From the NCBI GenBank assembly GCA_026929865.2, contig CM049413.1, forward strand, positions 16,213,501 to 16,277,500: 64,000 nucleotides of DNA, read 5' to 3'. This DNA is from Hyperoplus lanceolatus (taxonomy: Eukaryota > Chordata > Actinopteri > Uranoscopiformes > Ammodytidae). Position 1 is the first letter of the stretch. The number at the start of each line of letters is the position of its first letter. The notes beneath the pieces are model-generated. The model saw only the letters and a program-made list of their open reading frames with translations. It did not search any database and was not told the origin of the DNA. A program made the position numbers and the translations under genes. Shown piece by piece: positions 49,701 to 61,367 of this stretch.

Positions 49701-52151
49701 GAGGAAACAGGCCTGTCAGAGAGAAAAGCGGCAGAATCAAAGACACGATGACAGCCAGCGAAAAGAGTCTGCCTGAGTCGAAAGTTAAGATTCACAAGTG
49801 AAGAAGAACAACCCGTGCATCCAGATCATCCATAAGAACTAAAACACACTTCTATTGGATTACTTAATATCTCAGAGGAAATATCTCAGTAGTGACCATT
49901 CTCCTCCAGTGCACTGCTGCTGTTCGACTAAACTGTTGGAGCATTAGAGCAGGTCAACTTTGCTTAGTATTAGCTAAAAATAGTGGAAAACAGCTAGCCA
50001 CGATCTGACGCTAAAAAAAAAATCCACCAACAGCAGCTTAGAAGCTCACCAAGCAGTTTGTTCTGTTTGTTCAATTTGAACAAAAGCAACCAGTGTTGGC
50101 AGGTGGATTTCGTTGCATTTGGACTGTTTTTGTATACTTTCAGTCTTTGCTGCTTGCTGTAGCCTTGAATTTGTTGGGAAAGATAGGAAAGTGGTATCAA
50201 TCATCTTATCTAACTCTTGGCAAGAAAGCAAATAAGTCACATGTCACAGCAAACAGTGTTGACCTACGAGGGATGTGACGTACAGTGCAGTGCACCACAG
50301 GGGAAATAGCCAGAGAGGGAAAGTCTCAATGTTGACAGAGAATAGGCGATTACCACAAACACATGCTCTCATTTCTACCGAATCACCACTGATTCAACAC
50401 AGTCACAACAGTCCACAACAAGCGCCAACACAGTAAGTCAGATAGTTTACACTCAAAATTAAACATTTACAGTTTGGGCAGAGCGATGACATATTGATTT
50501 TGGGATTGAGAGCCCATCTGTGCAAGTTGACACACAAAAACAGATGTTTACTCCACCCAGGCTGAGGTCAACTTTGGTTCGTATGAGCCTCATAATTGAA
50601 AACTTTCTGTTCTAACTGGAACTCCCATAGAGCCCTTAGCAAGACAAGTAGGCCATCCAAGAAGGACACAATGTCAACTCAGCAACTGTCCTAAACAAAA
50701 CAAAAATACAACAAGCTCATATAGAAAGCTTATGAGTTGAGCTGTCATGTGGTTAGTTGTTTTGTTGCAGGCAAACATAAGTGCCATGGAGAGCTAAGGA
50801 AGTGAGAAAGCTTAGTGGACCATGACTCCTTGCTATAGACAGCTAAGAATATTTGTGTGACCTAACTTTGTCAAGAGAGCCGACTGGGGAGTGACCCAGC
50901 CCAACTCTGTGTCAAAGCTTTAATAATCTATCCAAACTATCTCAGCTCCCCTGTGCCTCTGTGCTCCGTGTCTGCCACACTAACCCATCCAGGAGGCCGC
51001 AGCCCGTTCGTCAACAACCTTTCAAAATCCACTACCTCCAGCAGCTGCTCTTGGCAAAATTCAAAACCTGTGTGTTTGGGTTCAACCGTGCAAAGCAAAA
51101 GCATTGTATTAAGCTTTATAGAGGTGCATGTCTGGAAGACCCACAGAGTACACCGATATACTATCTTAAGACCAGTGTTAAGAGAAGTTTCTAGATGTGT
51201 CATTTAGTCACCATGACCAACAAAACTTCCAGTTGATCACAGCTGTTGTTCTTTAAGAAGAACGATCAAACGGCAAACTCTTAATAGTCAGAGTTTGTCT
51301 ATTTTGGAACTGTTTAAAAGTGCTTTGTTATCATGTCCTGTGCTGCTATGTTTACATGTACTTCATTTGTTCTGGTTTTATAAACTATTTCAGTGGATGG
51401 TGAAATCCTTAGAAAAAAAATATTTTCTAGTAGGTCAAGGAGCAGCAGAGTGGAGTTCTGTCAGGGCATCAAATATACTTACTCTGTTTGTTGTTACAAT
51501 CCGGAGCTTTTCAGCCATGGTTAGAAAAGAAAATTGTTAAACATTATTGTAACTAACAAACACAAAAGCTTAAGATTTTAATAATCTGATGCAACTGACT
51601 GGCACATCTGGGAATCTTGCAGGCTACAGCAAACCGTGATTGCTTTATCTGAAAGGCATTTGACTAATTTAAATTTGTGCTGCAGGGAATACTGAAGTGC
51701 ACTGACTGTATGTAATGTAGAGTGTGTCACAATTCTGGAAATGGTTTGTATCTTAGCTTGTTTAACCATCAAAAAACATCAACAATTTTACGAATTTTCA
51801 GTGTAGTATTAAAGGAATTATAATATTGGGACTAAAACGTATTTACTTTTTTGTTAAGCTACATGAGGAAATCAATACTACTCACATGTCTTAAATGTGA
51901 AACCACAACCAAAAGACCTTGCAATAGCTTACCTCAAACAATGTAGTTATAGGGAGGGAGAAACAGCCATCCTGGCATGATTTATTGCTTAAAAGTTAGT
52001 CTACAAATAATGGATTAACAAATATTAATTTGCTGTGTCAAGTTAGAAGTTATTATCAAAATTATTGTTCATATTTTTCAAAATCGACTATTAACAGTCA
52101 GCTGTGGTCCACATTAACAGCTTGGTTATTATATATTACATTGGTTATTAA

Positions 52152-52758
52152 CCCATTGATGACTATGGCAATCTAGGATGCATGTCCTTAATGCCTGAGG
52201 GTTTTCTGAAAAAATTGTACGAATTGTCAAGTCTACCAAAACCTTAGTATCTAAGCCTGTGTAGCACATAGAAACATAAAATACATTTAAAAGTTAAGGT
52301 TCACAGGTTTTATTTAAACATGCTCCCTTAGCGCTTACAAAACAAAAAATATTTCAAAAAATCGTCAAAATTAGATGAATTAGAAAATTATTAAATATTG
52401 TTAATAAATAGATGCAATGTGTTGTGTGATTTTCGTCAGTTGTCTATAGTAGACCTTGATTCTGCGCACCAAACGCCACTAACTGTTCCGTCGCCGACAT
52501 AGCCGGCGTATTTTTTCTATTATTTTGTTTTATTTTTTTATTTTTTTGATTGACGTGATTTTCGGCAAACCACACAACTTTTGGGTGGTCACGTGGTCTT
52601 AAAAAAATCAACAAAACCCACCTCATGTATATTTGAACCAATGACAGTGCATTCTATGCTGGTAATGCCATAAAAATTAGATAAAGTAATAATGCTGCGC
52701 GATGCAGCATCAGGCAGGAGAGCCAATGTGGCATCGCGCAGCAGCCGTCATCAATGGG
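52152..52758 (-). mobile_element. piggyBac-like non-autonomous element, copy 2 (inverted)
   Basis: The same CCCATTGATGAC inverted ends and TTAA duplications as copy 1, in the opposite orientation. It is 607 bases long. Shared stretches include a translated-looking piece (FLRPRDH...VWFAENH.NQK) in both copies. Relative to copy 1 it lacks one internal segment. Confidence 0.82.
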
Positions 52759-54979
52759 TTAAGAAAGAAATTTGGCCCTAGATGAAAGTGTCAGGCGAAA
52801 AACCCAAAATGTAAATGCTGATGTTGAATAATAATCAGACAGGCGTTTACGTCATCGGTGTTTCATAACCCTTTTACTTATTCACAGATCTTCTTTCCCC
52901 ACTTTTAAAACATAAAATCAATCTGCACATTCTCACAGCCTGCTTGCAGAGGAGGATGTCAGGGGAAGATAATTCTACGACACCTCAGGATATCATCTAT
53001 TATTCAAAACCACATCCTAATTCATCCCACTTAAGGAGGATTAACTGGCTTTACTTGTAATCATCAAACTACAGAGGTTATGATGATCCATGCATTTCAA
53101 CATACAGCAGCATGTGTTGCATATGATTGCCGTAGACAACTGAAAGACACTTTATTTGCCGCACTGCACATCACCTTGAAAAGCAACAACTCACACAGGC
53201 TAGTAAGTGCATGATCACGCAACATCCTGCTTCCCAAAACAACACGGTAACGATCACCTTTGGCATTGATCAGGACACAACCGCCTGTTGCTTGTTGCTA
53301 AGTTAACATGTTGTACCTGCATAGAAGTTGTCTTCATACAAATGTATAAACAAGCCCTTAGCTTGCAGATACACAGTCCCAGTAATTTCATCAGGAAGAA
53401 GATACGTGAGAGCCAGAGTCCAGCTCAACCTCATTAGCACATACCCTATGTACATGCTGGCCAGACAGTCTGCAAACCATCAAACCATACAGTAATGCAC
53501 ACATGATTGCATTAGAGAAATGTCAATTCAAAACATATATTATTAATTTCATACCTTGCGTAGTTAGTTGAGAAGATCAGTGTCACGTTAGTACGGTAAT
53601 ATGAAGACAGACTTTGTTACTGTGAATTAGCAGCATATAACATATATATAATATTATCGGAAAATCCCAAAGTATTAATTTAAGTATTATGTGAGGATAA
53701 GAACACAAAATAGATTTGAATAAAACTTGTGTTAAGAAGCATCCAACTTCCGAGTTACAAAACATTCGGAAATGAGCAGGAAAACACAGTGAAATATTGT
53801 TTGCAAATGGAGTTCACTGTTGCCTGATCAACCTCAACTCTGGATATTTTAGGATATGAAAGTGCTTATGAAACATTACCTGTACCATTAAAATACCCAG
53901 GAGAGTATATTTTAGTGTGCACTTACAGCTTGTTTATTCAAGGGTGTTATGTAAGGTGACTATTACACATGTTGTGTTTTCCTCCATTGCCTCTAACTGA
54001 AACACAATAGGTTACATGCGCTGTTCAAACACAATATTTTTTCTCTTTAGATTTAAAAATAACATGCCATCCTTCCTCATTACATAACGCAATATCAGTC
54101 AGCATCAAGGTTGGCGGTGAGAGCTTAAAAACAGGAGCACAATTAGTCGTTTACACTGGAAGCCTTTTCACTGCCAGTTAGGGCAAAAAGTCGGTCCGTC
54201 GGGCGGGCGAGCGAGTGAGTGTGTGTCCATAGGCGTTCTGAGTCACTGGCAGTGTGACCTTCTGCTCTTAGGCGTCTTGGCTCTGTTGGAAGCAGCCTAT
54301 CCAGGTCAAACACCCACTCTCGACAGTGTAGGCTATTACGGCCAAACTGACAGAAAGAAGAGAATTGAGTTATGGAAAATACTGCCCCACTCAATGATGT
54401 CTTTGGAAAAGACGATCCTTACATTGCAGGGATTGTTGGATCCTCACTGCGTGGAGACCACATTGTGAAAATGTGGACACGTGCAATCAGCAAATAGACA
54501 TTAATGTCCATTTTAGTGGTGAGATACTTAGCAGAAAGGATTTACCACAACACAAATGCAGCTAGAGTCACAATGAGAGACACTACACTGACAGCTGAGC
54601 TGATCTCCAAGGCTTTTATGGACCTCAGATTAAATTCTGAGGCCGAAAACACGGTTTCTAAACCTTAAATCATCTAATCTACAGATGGGGGTAAATGTCA
54701 GCAATGCTATGCGTGTCCCCAGAAGACTCCACAATGTCTGGTCTGGCTGCAGGCCCATGGGGTCTTTGGCATAATCAACTTACATAGCTGGACCATTAGG
54801 ACAAGGCTGAAAAGAAGAGCTTGGATCCTTAAAAGAACAGACTGGAATCTGTATGACCAATACACTGCTGCTGTTTAATCGTCATGCAGATTATGGAAGG
54901 AATTCTACCAATGTTTATATATATATTTACTGCAGGGCTGGTGACAGTAGTGGTATTCAAATGTTTTCTTATGAATATA

Positions 54980-56609
54980 CACTCCACAAAAATATAAACG
55001 CAACACTTTTGTTTTTGCTCCCATTTTTCATGAGATGGACTTAAAGATCTAAAATTCATTCCAGATACACAATATTACCATTTCTCTCAAACATTGTTCA
55101 CAAATCTGTCTAAATGTGCGATAGTGAGCACTTCTGCTTTGCTGAGATAATCCATCCCACCTCACAGGTGTGCCACATCAAGATGCAGATCTGACATCAT
55201 GATTAGTGCATAGGTGCCCCTTAGACTGTTCACAATAAAAGGCCACCCTGAAATGTGCAGTTTTGTCTCACAGCAAAATGCCACAGATGCCACAAGCATT
55301 GAGGGAGCGTGCAATTGGCATGCTGACAGGAGGAATGTCAACCAGATCTGTTGCTCGTGTATTGAATGTTCATTTCTCCACCATGAGCCGTCTCCAAAGG
55401 CATTTCAGAGAATATGGCAGTACATCCAACCGACCTCACAACCGCAGACCACGTGTAACCACACCAGCCCAGGACCTCCACATCCAGCAGGTTCACCTCC
55501 AAGATCGTCTGAGACCAGCCACTGAGACAGCTGCTGAAACAATTGGTTTGCATAACCAAACAATTTCTGCACAAACTGTCAGAAACCGTCTCAGGGAAGC
55601 TCAACTGCATGCTTGTCGTCCTCATCGGGGTCTTGACCTGACTCCAGCTCGTCGCCGTAACAGACTTGAGTGGGCAAATGCTCACATTCGATGGCGTCTG
55701 GCACGTTGGAGAGGTGTTCTCTTCACGGATGAATCTCGGTTTACATTGTTCAGGGCAGATGGCAGACAGCGTGTGTGGCGTCGTGTGGGTGAGCGCTTTG
55801 CTGATGTCAATGTTGTGGATCGAGGGGCCATGGTGGTGGTGGGGTTATGGTATGGGCAGGCATCTGTTGTGGACGAAGAACACAGGTGCATTTTATTGAT
55901 GGCATTTTGAATGCACAGAGATACCGTGATGAGATCCGGAGGCCCATTGTTGTGCCATACATCCATGAACATCACCTCACGTTTCAGCAAGATAATGCAC
56001 GGCCCCATGTTGCAAGGATCTGTACATAATTCTTGGAAGCTGAAAATGTCCCAGTTCTTGCATGGCCAGCATACTCACCGGACATGTCACCCATTGAGCA
56101 TATTTGGGATGTGCTTGACCGGCGTATACGACAGCGTGCACCACTTCCCACTAATATCCAGCAACTTCGCACAGCCATTGAAGAGGAGTGGACCAACATT
56201 CCACAGGCCACAATTGACAATCTAATAAACTCTATGCGAAGAAGATGTGTTGCACTGCATGAGGCAAATGGTGGTCACACCAGATACTGACTGGTTCTGA
56301 GTCCCCAGACCCCCAATAAAGCAATAAAATGCACATTTCAGAGTGGCCTTTTATTGTGGACAGTCTAAGGCACACCTGTGCACTAATCATGATGTCAGAT
56401 CAGCATCTTGATGTGGCACACCTGTGAGGTGGGATGGATTATCTCAGCAAAGCAGAAGTGCTCACTATCGCACATTTAGACAGATTTGTGAACAATGTTT
56501 GAGAGAAATGGTAATATTGTGTATCTGGAATGAATTTTAGATCTTTAAGTCCATCTCATGAAAAATGGGAGCAAAAACAAAAGTGTTGCGTTTATATTTT
56601 TGTTGAGTG
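54980..56609 (+). mobile_element. Tc1-like DNA transposon, nearly complete
   Basis: It is a 1630-base element with TA on both sides and long inverted repeats of roughly 230 bases. The left end is CACTCCACAAAAATATAAAC and the right end is its near-complement; the inverted repeats continue through CACCTCACAGGTGTG. The centre carries a transposase reading frame. All structural parts are present, but the gene has two disabling changes, described under the coding entry. Confidence 0.95.
55278..56290 (+). pseudogene. Tc1 transposase, broken by one frameshift and one stop
   Basis: It starts MPQMPQALRERAIGMLTGGM with helix-turn-helix DNA-binding motifs (SVARVLNVHFSTMSRLQRHF, and TIGLHNQTISAQTVRNRLRE). 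The catalytic domain follows with VLFTDESRFTLF (first D), HLTFQQDNARPH (second D) and YSPDMSPIEHIWDVLDRRIR (final E). It ends NSMRRRCVALHEANGGHTRY. The reading frame shifts near 55828, where one C of an expected run appears lost after DVNVVDRG. A TAA at 56027-56029 interrupts ICT...FLEAENV, probably from CAA. Otherwise it is full length, about 337 codons. Expected bases come from my memory of the family. Confidence 0.9.
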
Positions 56610-56750
56610 TATATATCTTATAAAGGATCACCAATAAAGTTTTTGGCAGCTTTAGTTGATAAAGGAAAAAACACTTTCAAATAACAAATGGCAAGTAGTC
56701 TAAAACCTTTTATGTTACCTTTTATGTTCTCTAAACTGAGACAATCTTAA

Positions 56751-56998
56751 AGCTCCCATATTATACACTTTTCGGTACTATTATACACCATATTATATGG
56801 TCTTAGTGGTCCCTAATGCGTTTTTCTTTAATTGTTTGCTGAAAATTGTTTGCTGGGTTGGGGGTTTCAGAAAGGGGGAGAGTGAGAAAAGGAGAGATTG
56901 TTATTTTTTAAAATATTTTGGCAGTCTCTAGGCACACCGCGGACCCATGGATATGTAAGAACACATTTAAAAAGTGCATTTAGCATAATATGTGACCT
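56751..56998. mobile_element. TTAA-flanked MITE, 248 bases
   Basis: The left end AGCTCCCATATTATACACTT and right end AAGTGCATTTAGCATAATAT followed by GTGACCT are imperfect inverted repeats, flanked by TTAA. It has no coding capacity. It resembles the common fish repeat with termini like TTAAAGGTCCCATATTATG. Confidence 0.75.
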
Positions 56999-57839
56999 TT
57001 AAATCTAACACTACTCCAGACTTACCGGTACTTATTTAGTCACACATCAAACAAAAGGGTAATGAGTGTTTGAAAAGCACTATACAAGTTGAATCTATTA
57101 TTATTATTAGGTAATATTTCATCGGTTTGGGAGTATATATACACTTCCAGTTTTAGCAGAGTCAGATGAAAAGATTGACAACGCTCTAAAATCGGTTTGT
57201 TTAATGTAAGGCAACAGGCAGCAGCTGGTAGGCTTGCAAAAAGACTGGAAACAGCCGGTTCTGTCCAATAGGAAACATAATTATTAACACATTTGTTTAA
57301 TCTGTACATATAAACCAAACGTATAAAACAGTGACAACCAAGCAACCAGCGGAAACTCCAGGAAATCATCGCAACGAGCCATGAAATAGTCTGGCTCCCA
57401 CAAAACCACTACTTGTGGTTTATATACTTTGGTTTTGGTATGGATTAAACAAACATTTAGCATGTTAATTAGTAAGCTTTAGAGGTGGATTTTGTTACCT
57501 GCCAGGCTAGCTGTTCCCCCCTGGTTTCAGTTTGTATGGTAAGCCTTATGTTGAGAAGACAGATGTGACTCATCTAAATCTTGGCAAGAGAGATAATAAG
57601 TGTATTTCCCAAAAAGTCTAACTATGCTTTGAACCCAGCTCTTGTCACTTAACGTCACATTTTCTACTTTAAAAACGCTTAATCTAGTAATGTGCAAAGG
57701 AAGTACAAGGCAAATACCCCAAATTATTTTGCAGATCTTGGCTAAAACTACTACAACTAATATAACTAGAAAATCCCGCGGAGATTTTGAAAGTACGGGC
57801 CGCCCATGTAAATCAGGGAAGAAGGAAAATCACGGCTGA

Positions 57840-59460
57840 CCCCTATGGTGTGAGAGGCTTTATTGTAGAGCACCATGAGCTGTATGTATAAGAAATTGCA
57901 AGTCAATCAGAGTCAGGGGGCGAGGGGCGTGGCCTGTCAAACATTGCATTTTTGAATGATGGTTTTCGCATTTGTGGCGCCCCCTATGGGTTAACCTCGA
58001 CAAGCTTAGAGGGCCATGCTACCACATGTCTTCTGCACATATCCTGCAAGTTTCATGATGATAGGACCTATGGTTAATTAGTTATGACCAATTTGTTATT
58101 AAGCCCCGCCCCTGCGTAAACGTTTTTGTCAATAGCGGCCATGTTTTTCAAGCTATTTTATTAATATTTTTCAGAGACGTGCGTCATAGTCCCCCGGGGT
58201 TTCGTGAGACATTTGGTGTTGACAGAGTAAAACTTGACACAGTTGTTGATAAATCCCTGATTTTCAGTTTATGCTAATTAGCTGAAAATATTTCCAGGTT
58301 GACTTTCATGGTCCAAGAGGCTTTTTTGTAGAGCACCCTAAAATACACCTGTGTGAGAAATTTCAAGTCAATCGGACTTACGGTGTGCGGGGCGTGGCCT
58401 CTCAAACTTTCTTCAGTCGGGGCTTAATAACAGCGCCCCCTAGCGCTTTTTTAGCGAAATTCCGAAAGCTGTCCGAGAGGCTATATTGTATAGCACCCAG
58501 GCCCCCAGGATAGTGCCTTTTCCGAGCAGCCAGCATGGACAGGTGGCCACGCCTGGTATAACACGCATTTGACTGTCTGTGACGGATCCGTAAATCAAAA
58601 TGGCGATCATAGGGGCTCAGGCCCATTCATTCCCAATACAATTTTCGTCTAACAAGAATGTATCTCCGCTAAATTTTTCTGGATATCAATCAAAGGCTCA
58701 TACTTTTCTTTAGACCATGTACTAATAGAATGGAAGTTTTCACTTTTCAAAACGCCACCGAAAGCGTTTTATAGCCATTTTATTAGCCGTTAGGCGTATA
58801 GCCGCTAAAAGGAGCCGTAGTGAAACAACCGTTGCTTCGGCCGGCCCGGCCTCCGATGGCGGGAGGAATCTTCGTTTATCACTATATTACTTTACAACGA
58901 CGGGGTGTAATTTAAAGATTACATATAGAGAATCATCGGGGATTAGTAACTTATACTTCCATGGTCGATAAACAATGCAACTGTGCCCGTCCCGCTTAGC
59001 TTAATGCACGGACATATTATAACGTTACACTGCTCGAGAATGAAACGTACCCTGCGTGTCATGCTTTAGGGGTGTGCCAGGCTCACATGAAAGCAGTATG
59101 GCAGCTTCCTTGTTGCTTCTCTGCGCCAATGAGCAGCTTCATAGGAATGAATGGGCGTCATGTTTCAATACGGAGTCCATTTCTTTATATGTCCATGATA
59201 GCACCATGAGCTGTGCAAGTGTAATACATTTTAAGTCAATCATAGTCAGGGGGCATTTGTGGCGCCCCCTATGGGTTAATCTCGATAAGCTTCGAGGGCC
59301 ATGCTACCACATGTCTTCTGCACATACCCAGCAAGTTTGATGATGATAGGACCTATGGTTAAGGAGTTATAGCCAATTTGTTAATAAGCCCCGCCCCTGC
59401 GTAAACGTTTTGGGCAATGGCGGCGAAAAAATACATTGAGGGCCCGTACTTAAATAGGTC
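57840..59460. repeat. degenerate repeat array / unclassified interspersed repeat
   Basis: A block of about 165 bases at 57973-58140 (from GCGCCCCCTATGGGTTAA to CCCCGCCCCTGCGTAAACG) recurs at 59262-59420 with few changes. A second motif, AGAGGCT.TATTGTAGAGCACC followed by AAGTCAATC, recurs near 57850, 58316, 58476 and 59205 in varying completeness. The middle (58560-59050) is CpG-richer and unmatched. No protein is recognised. Confidence 0.65.
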
Positions 59461-59732
59461 TAGTTTTAGCCATAAAAAAATACTATGAAAATGTTTCTGA
59501 ATTTTTGTACTGTGCGTTGTGTTTGTGAAATATTATATCTCTTCAGCAAACTACAAATTAAATAAATAAAATTAGCTCAAAAATCAAGGGCAATCTCTTT
59601 GTATTGCCATATGGGAGATAAAAATTATTTAAGAGTGGAAAGAAATAAAGACACATTTTCCCACTGAAAGATCTTAAAACTTCCCCTTCTTTGACATCAA
59701 AAGCAACCTCACTTTTCCGATATCATGAACTA

Positions 59733-60677
59733 GGGGAGAACGGGGTAAGTAGGCACACTTTTTACTCTAGTGGGAATTGCTTCTCACCTAAACATATTTC
59801 AATAGTCATTCCTACATTAAATTGAAGCTTAAGGGGTTGGCTTGAAATGTTTACCCCTCACTTTTTCTATCTTATTGTAATAAAGAAGAAATTAATCATC
59901 AAAGACACCCTTACACATTGTGACAACCAACCCCATCAAGGGGTTGGTTGTCAAACACTATGGGGTTGTTTGTCACAATGTTATCTTAATGGGAATAATC
60001 TTAAAAAGAAGGCAAGAAAGCAGAACTAAATTTGAAAGTTTAATTGCATTGTCAAGTTGACAAATAGGCCTACATAACTTACTGTAGCCTTGGCAGCTGG
60101 TCTAGTTTGGGATGCACTGGGTTGTTTTGATTTTGTTGTCCTTTTTTCTTTTGCATGCTAGCTGCCTTTTCCTGCTCTATTCTTTCCTTCTCTGGGGTGT
60201 CAGTGAGGATACAGCTTGACAATGTATTTCGTTATTGGGTTCCTTTTCTGGCTGCAGCCTTGAGATAACATGTGACAACCAACCCCCCAAAAAATGTGAC
60301 GACCAACCCCAACTTGAATTTCTTGCTAGCATCAAGGCCAACAACCATCTGACAACTAATTAGCTTTCTAACCACAATCTAAACTATAGTTTACCCTTCA
60401 CACTTTGTATGGGTAACAAGTGTTTTGTTATAAACCCATTGTGTAAAAGCCTAGAAGAAAAATACAGAGGAGCTAAATATTTTCAATTTGGCATGAAAAA
60501 CACAAACAGTCGTCTCACCTCAAATTCAGCAGTCTAACTCCAAGGAAGACTATGTAGGTGACCTCTGATCCCAATTCTGGATATTTACATACCAAAATAT
60601 CACAGACAGCGCCTTCTGGTTCCGAGATATAACGATTGTGACAACCAACCCGTGTGACAAATTACCCCGTTCTCCCC
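59733..60677 (-). mobile_element. pogo-like (Tc1/mariner) DNA transposon remnant, copy 2
   Basis: The ends GGGGAGAACGGGGTAA and TTACCCCGTTCTCCCC are near-perfect inverted repeats with TA on each side. The sequence is collinear with copy 1 over both ends and over the stretch that encodes the ILTDTPEKER-like peptide (about 60090-60225). Its middle differs: it has a perfect 14-base-stem hairpin (59921-59953) and lacks the finger-encoding stretch seen in copy 1. No usable transposase frame remains. Confidence 0.72.
59921..59953. repeat. perfect hairpin inside pogo-like copy 2
   Basis: TGACAACCAACCCC and GGGGTTGGTTGTCA are exact complements separated by five bases. Related TGTGACAACCAACCC motifs occur elsewhere in the same element. 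Confidence 0.92.
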
Positions 60678-60930
60678 TATCAAATAAGTACTGAAAACCA
60701 GGCTCGGGGGAGTCAGAAGGAACAACTAGAATGTGCCTGGTTTCCTAGATAGAGACAACAGTTTGTGATGTAGAGAAACAAAACATCAAAGTGCAATTCT
60801 TCAAAAGCGGCAGAGAGTTGGGGAGGGGGGAGGAGGGGTCAGAGCCCTGACTGATCAGTGCAGACAATGATTGGAGCCTCTGGGGCCACGCTTCAAGGAG
60901 CAAGCCATCCTGAAAAAGTTCACTGGAACC

Positions 60931-60933
<3 letters not shown>

Positions 60934-61001
<68 letters not shown>
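60934..61001. repeat. (TG)n microsatellite
   Basis: About 34 TG units followed by GCGTGCGTGCATGCATGC. Confidence 0.98.
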
Positions 61002-61005
<4 letters not shown>

Positions 61006-61306
61006 CGTGCATGCATGCGTACAGAGGGGATGAGTAGGGACCACACAAAAACCCTGTCGGGTCACTTGACTGAGGCGGGGATGAATGTTGTTTTCTGGTT
61101 GGTTAAAAAGGGAAGTGTTGGAAACAGGTCTATACAGTAGTCCCATTGTCTAACTGTGAAGCATGTGTGTGTGTTGGAGGAGGCGAGAGGCATTGTAGCA
61201 TCAGGAGGGACCAACGCAGCATTCTTCATTCACAAGCAGAGAAAACGCCTCCATCATAAAGTGACCTTGTCTACTCTAGCAGAACGGTGAGAGCATCCAC
61301 ACATAT

Positions 61307-61310
<4 letters not shown>

Positions 61311-61363
<53 letters not shown>
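61311..61363. repeat. (CT)n microsatellite
   Basis: About 26 uninterrupted CT units. Confidence 0.98.

Positions 61364-61367
<4 letters not shown>

Noticed and set aside
49477-49776. 99-codon plus-strand frame
   Set aside because: Charged, low-complexity translation with no recognised domain, overlapping frames on both strands; composition explains it.
50937-51207. Three overlapping frames of 77-88 codons
   Set aside because: No recognisable motif or splice partner, and overlapping open frames on both strands point to chance.
55338-56220. Antisense frames inside the Tc1 element
   Set aside because: They are shadows of the transposase on the other strand.
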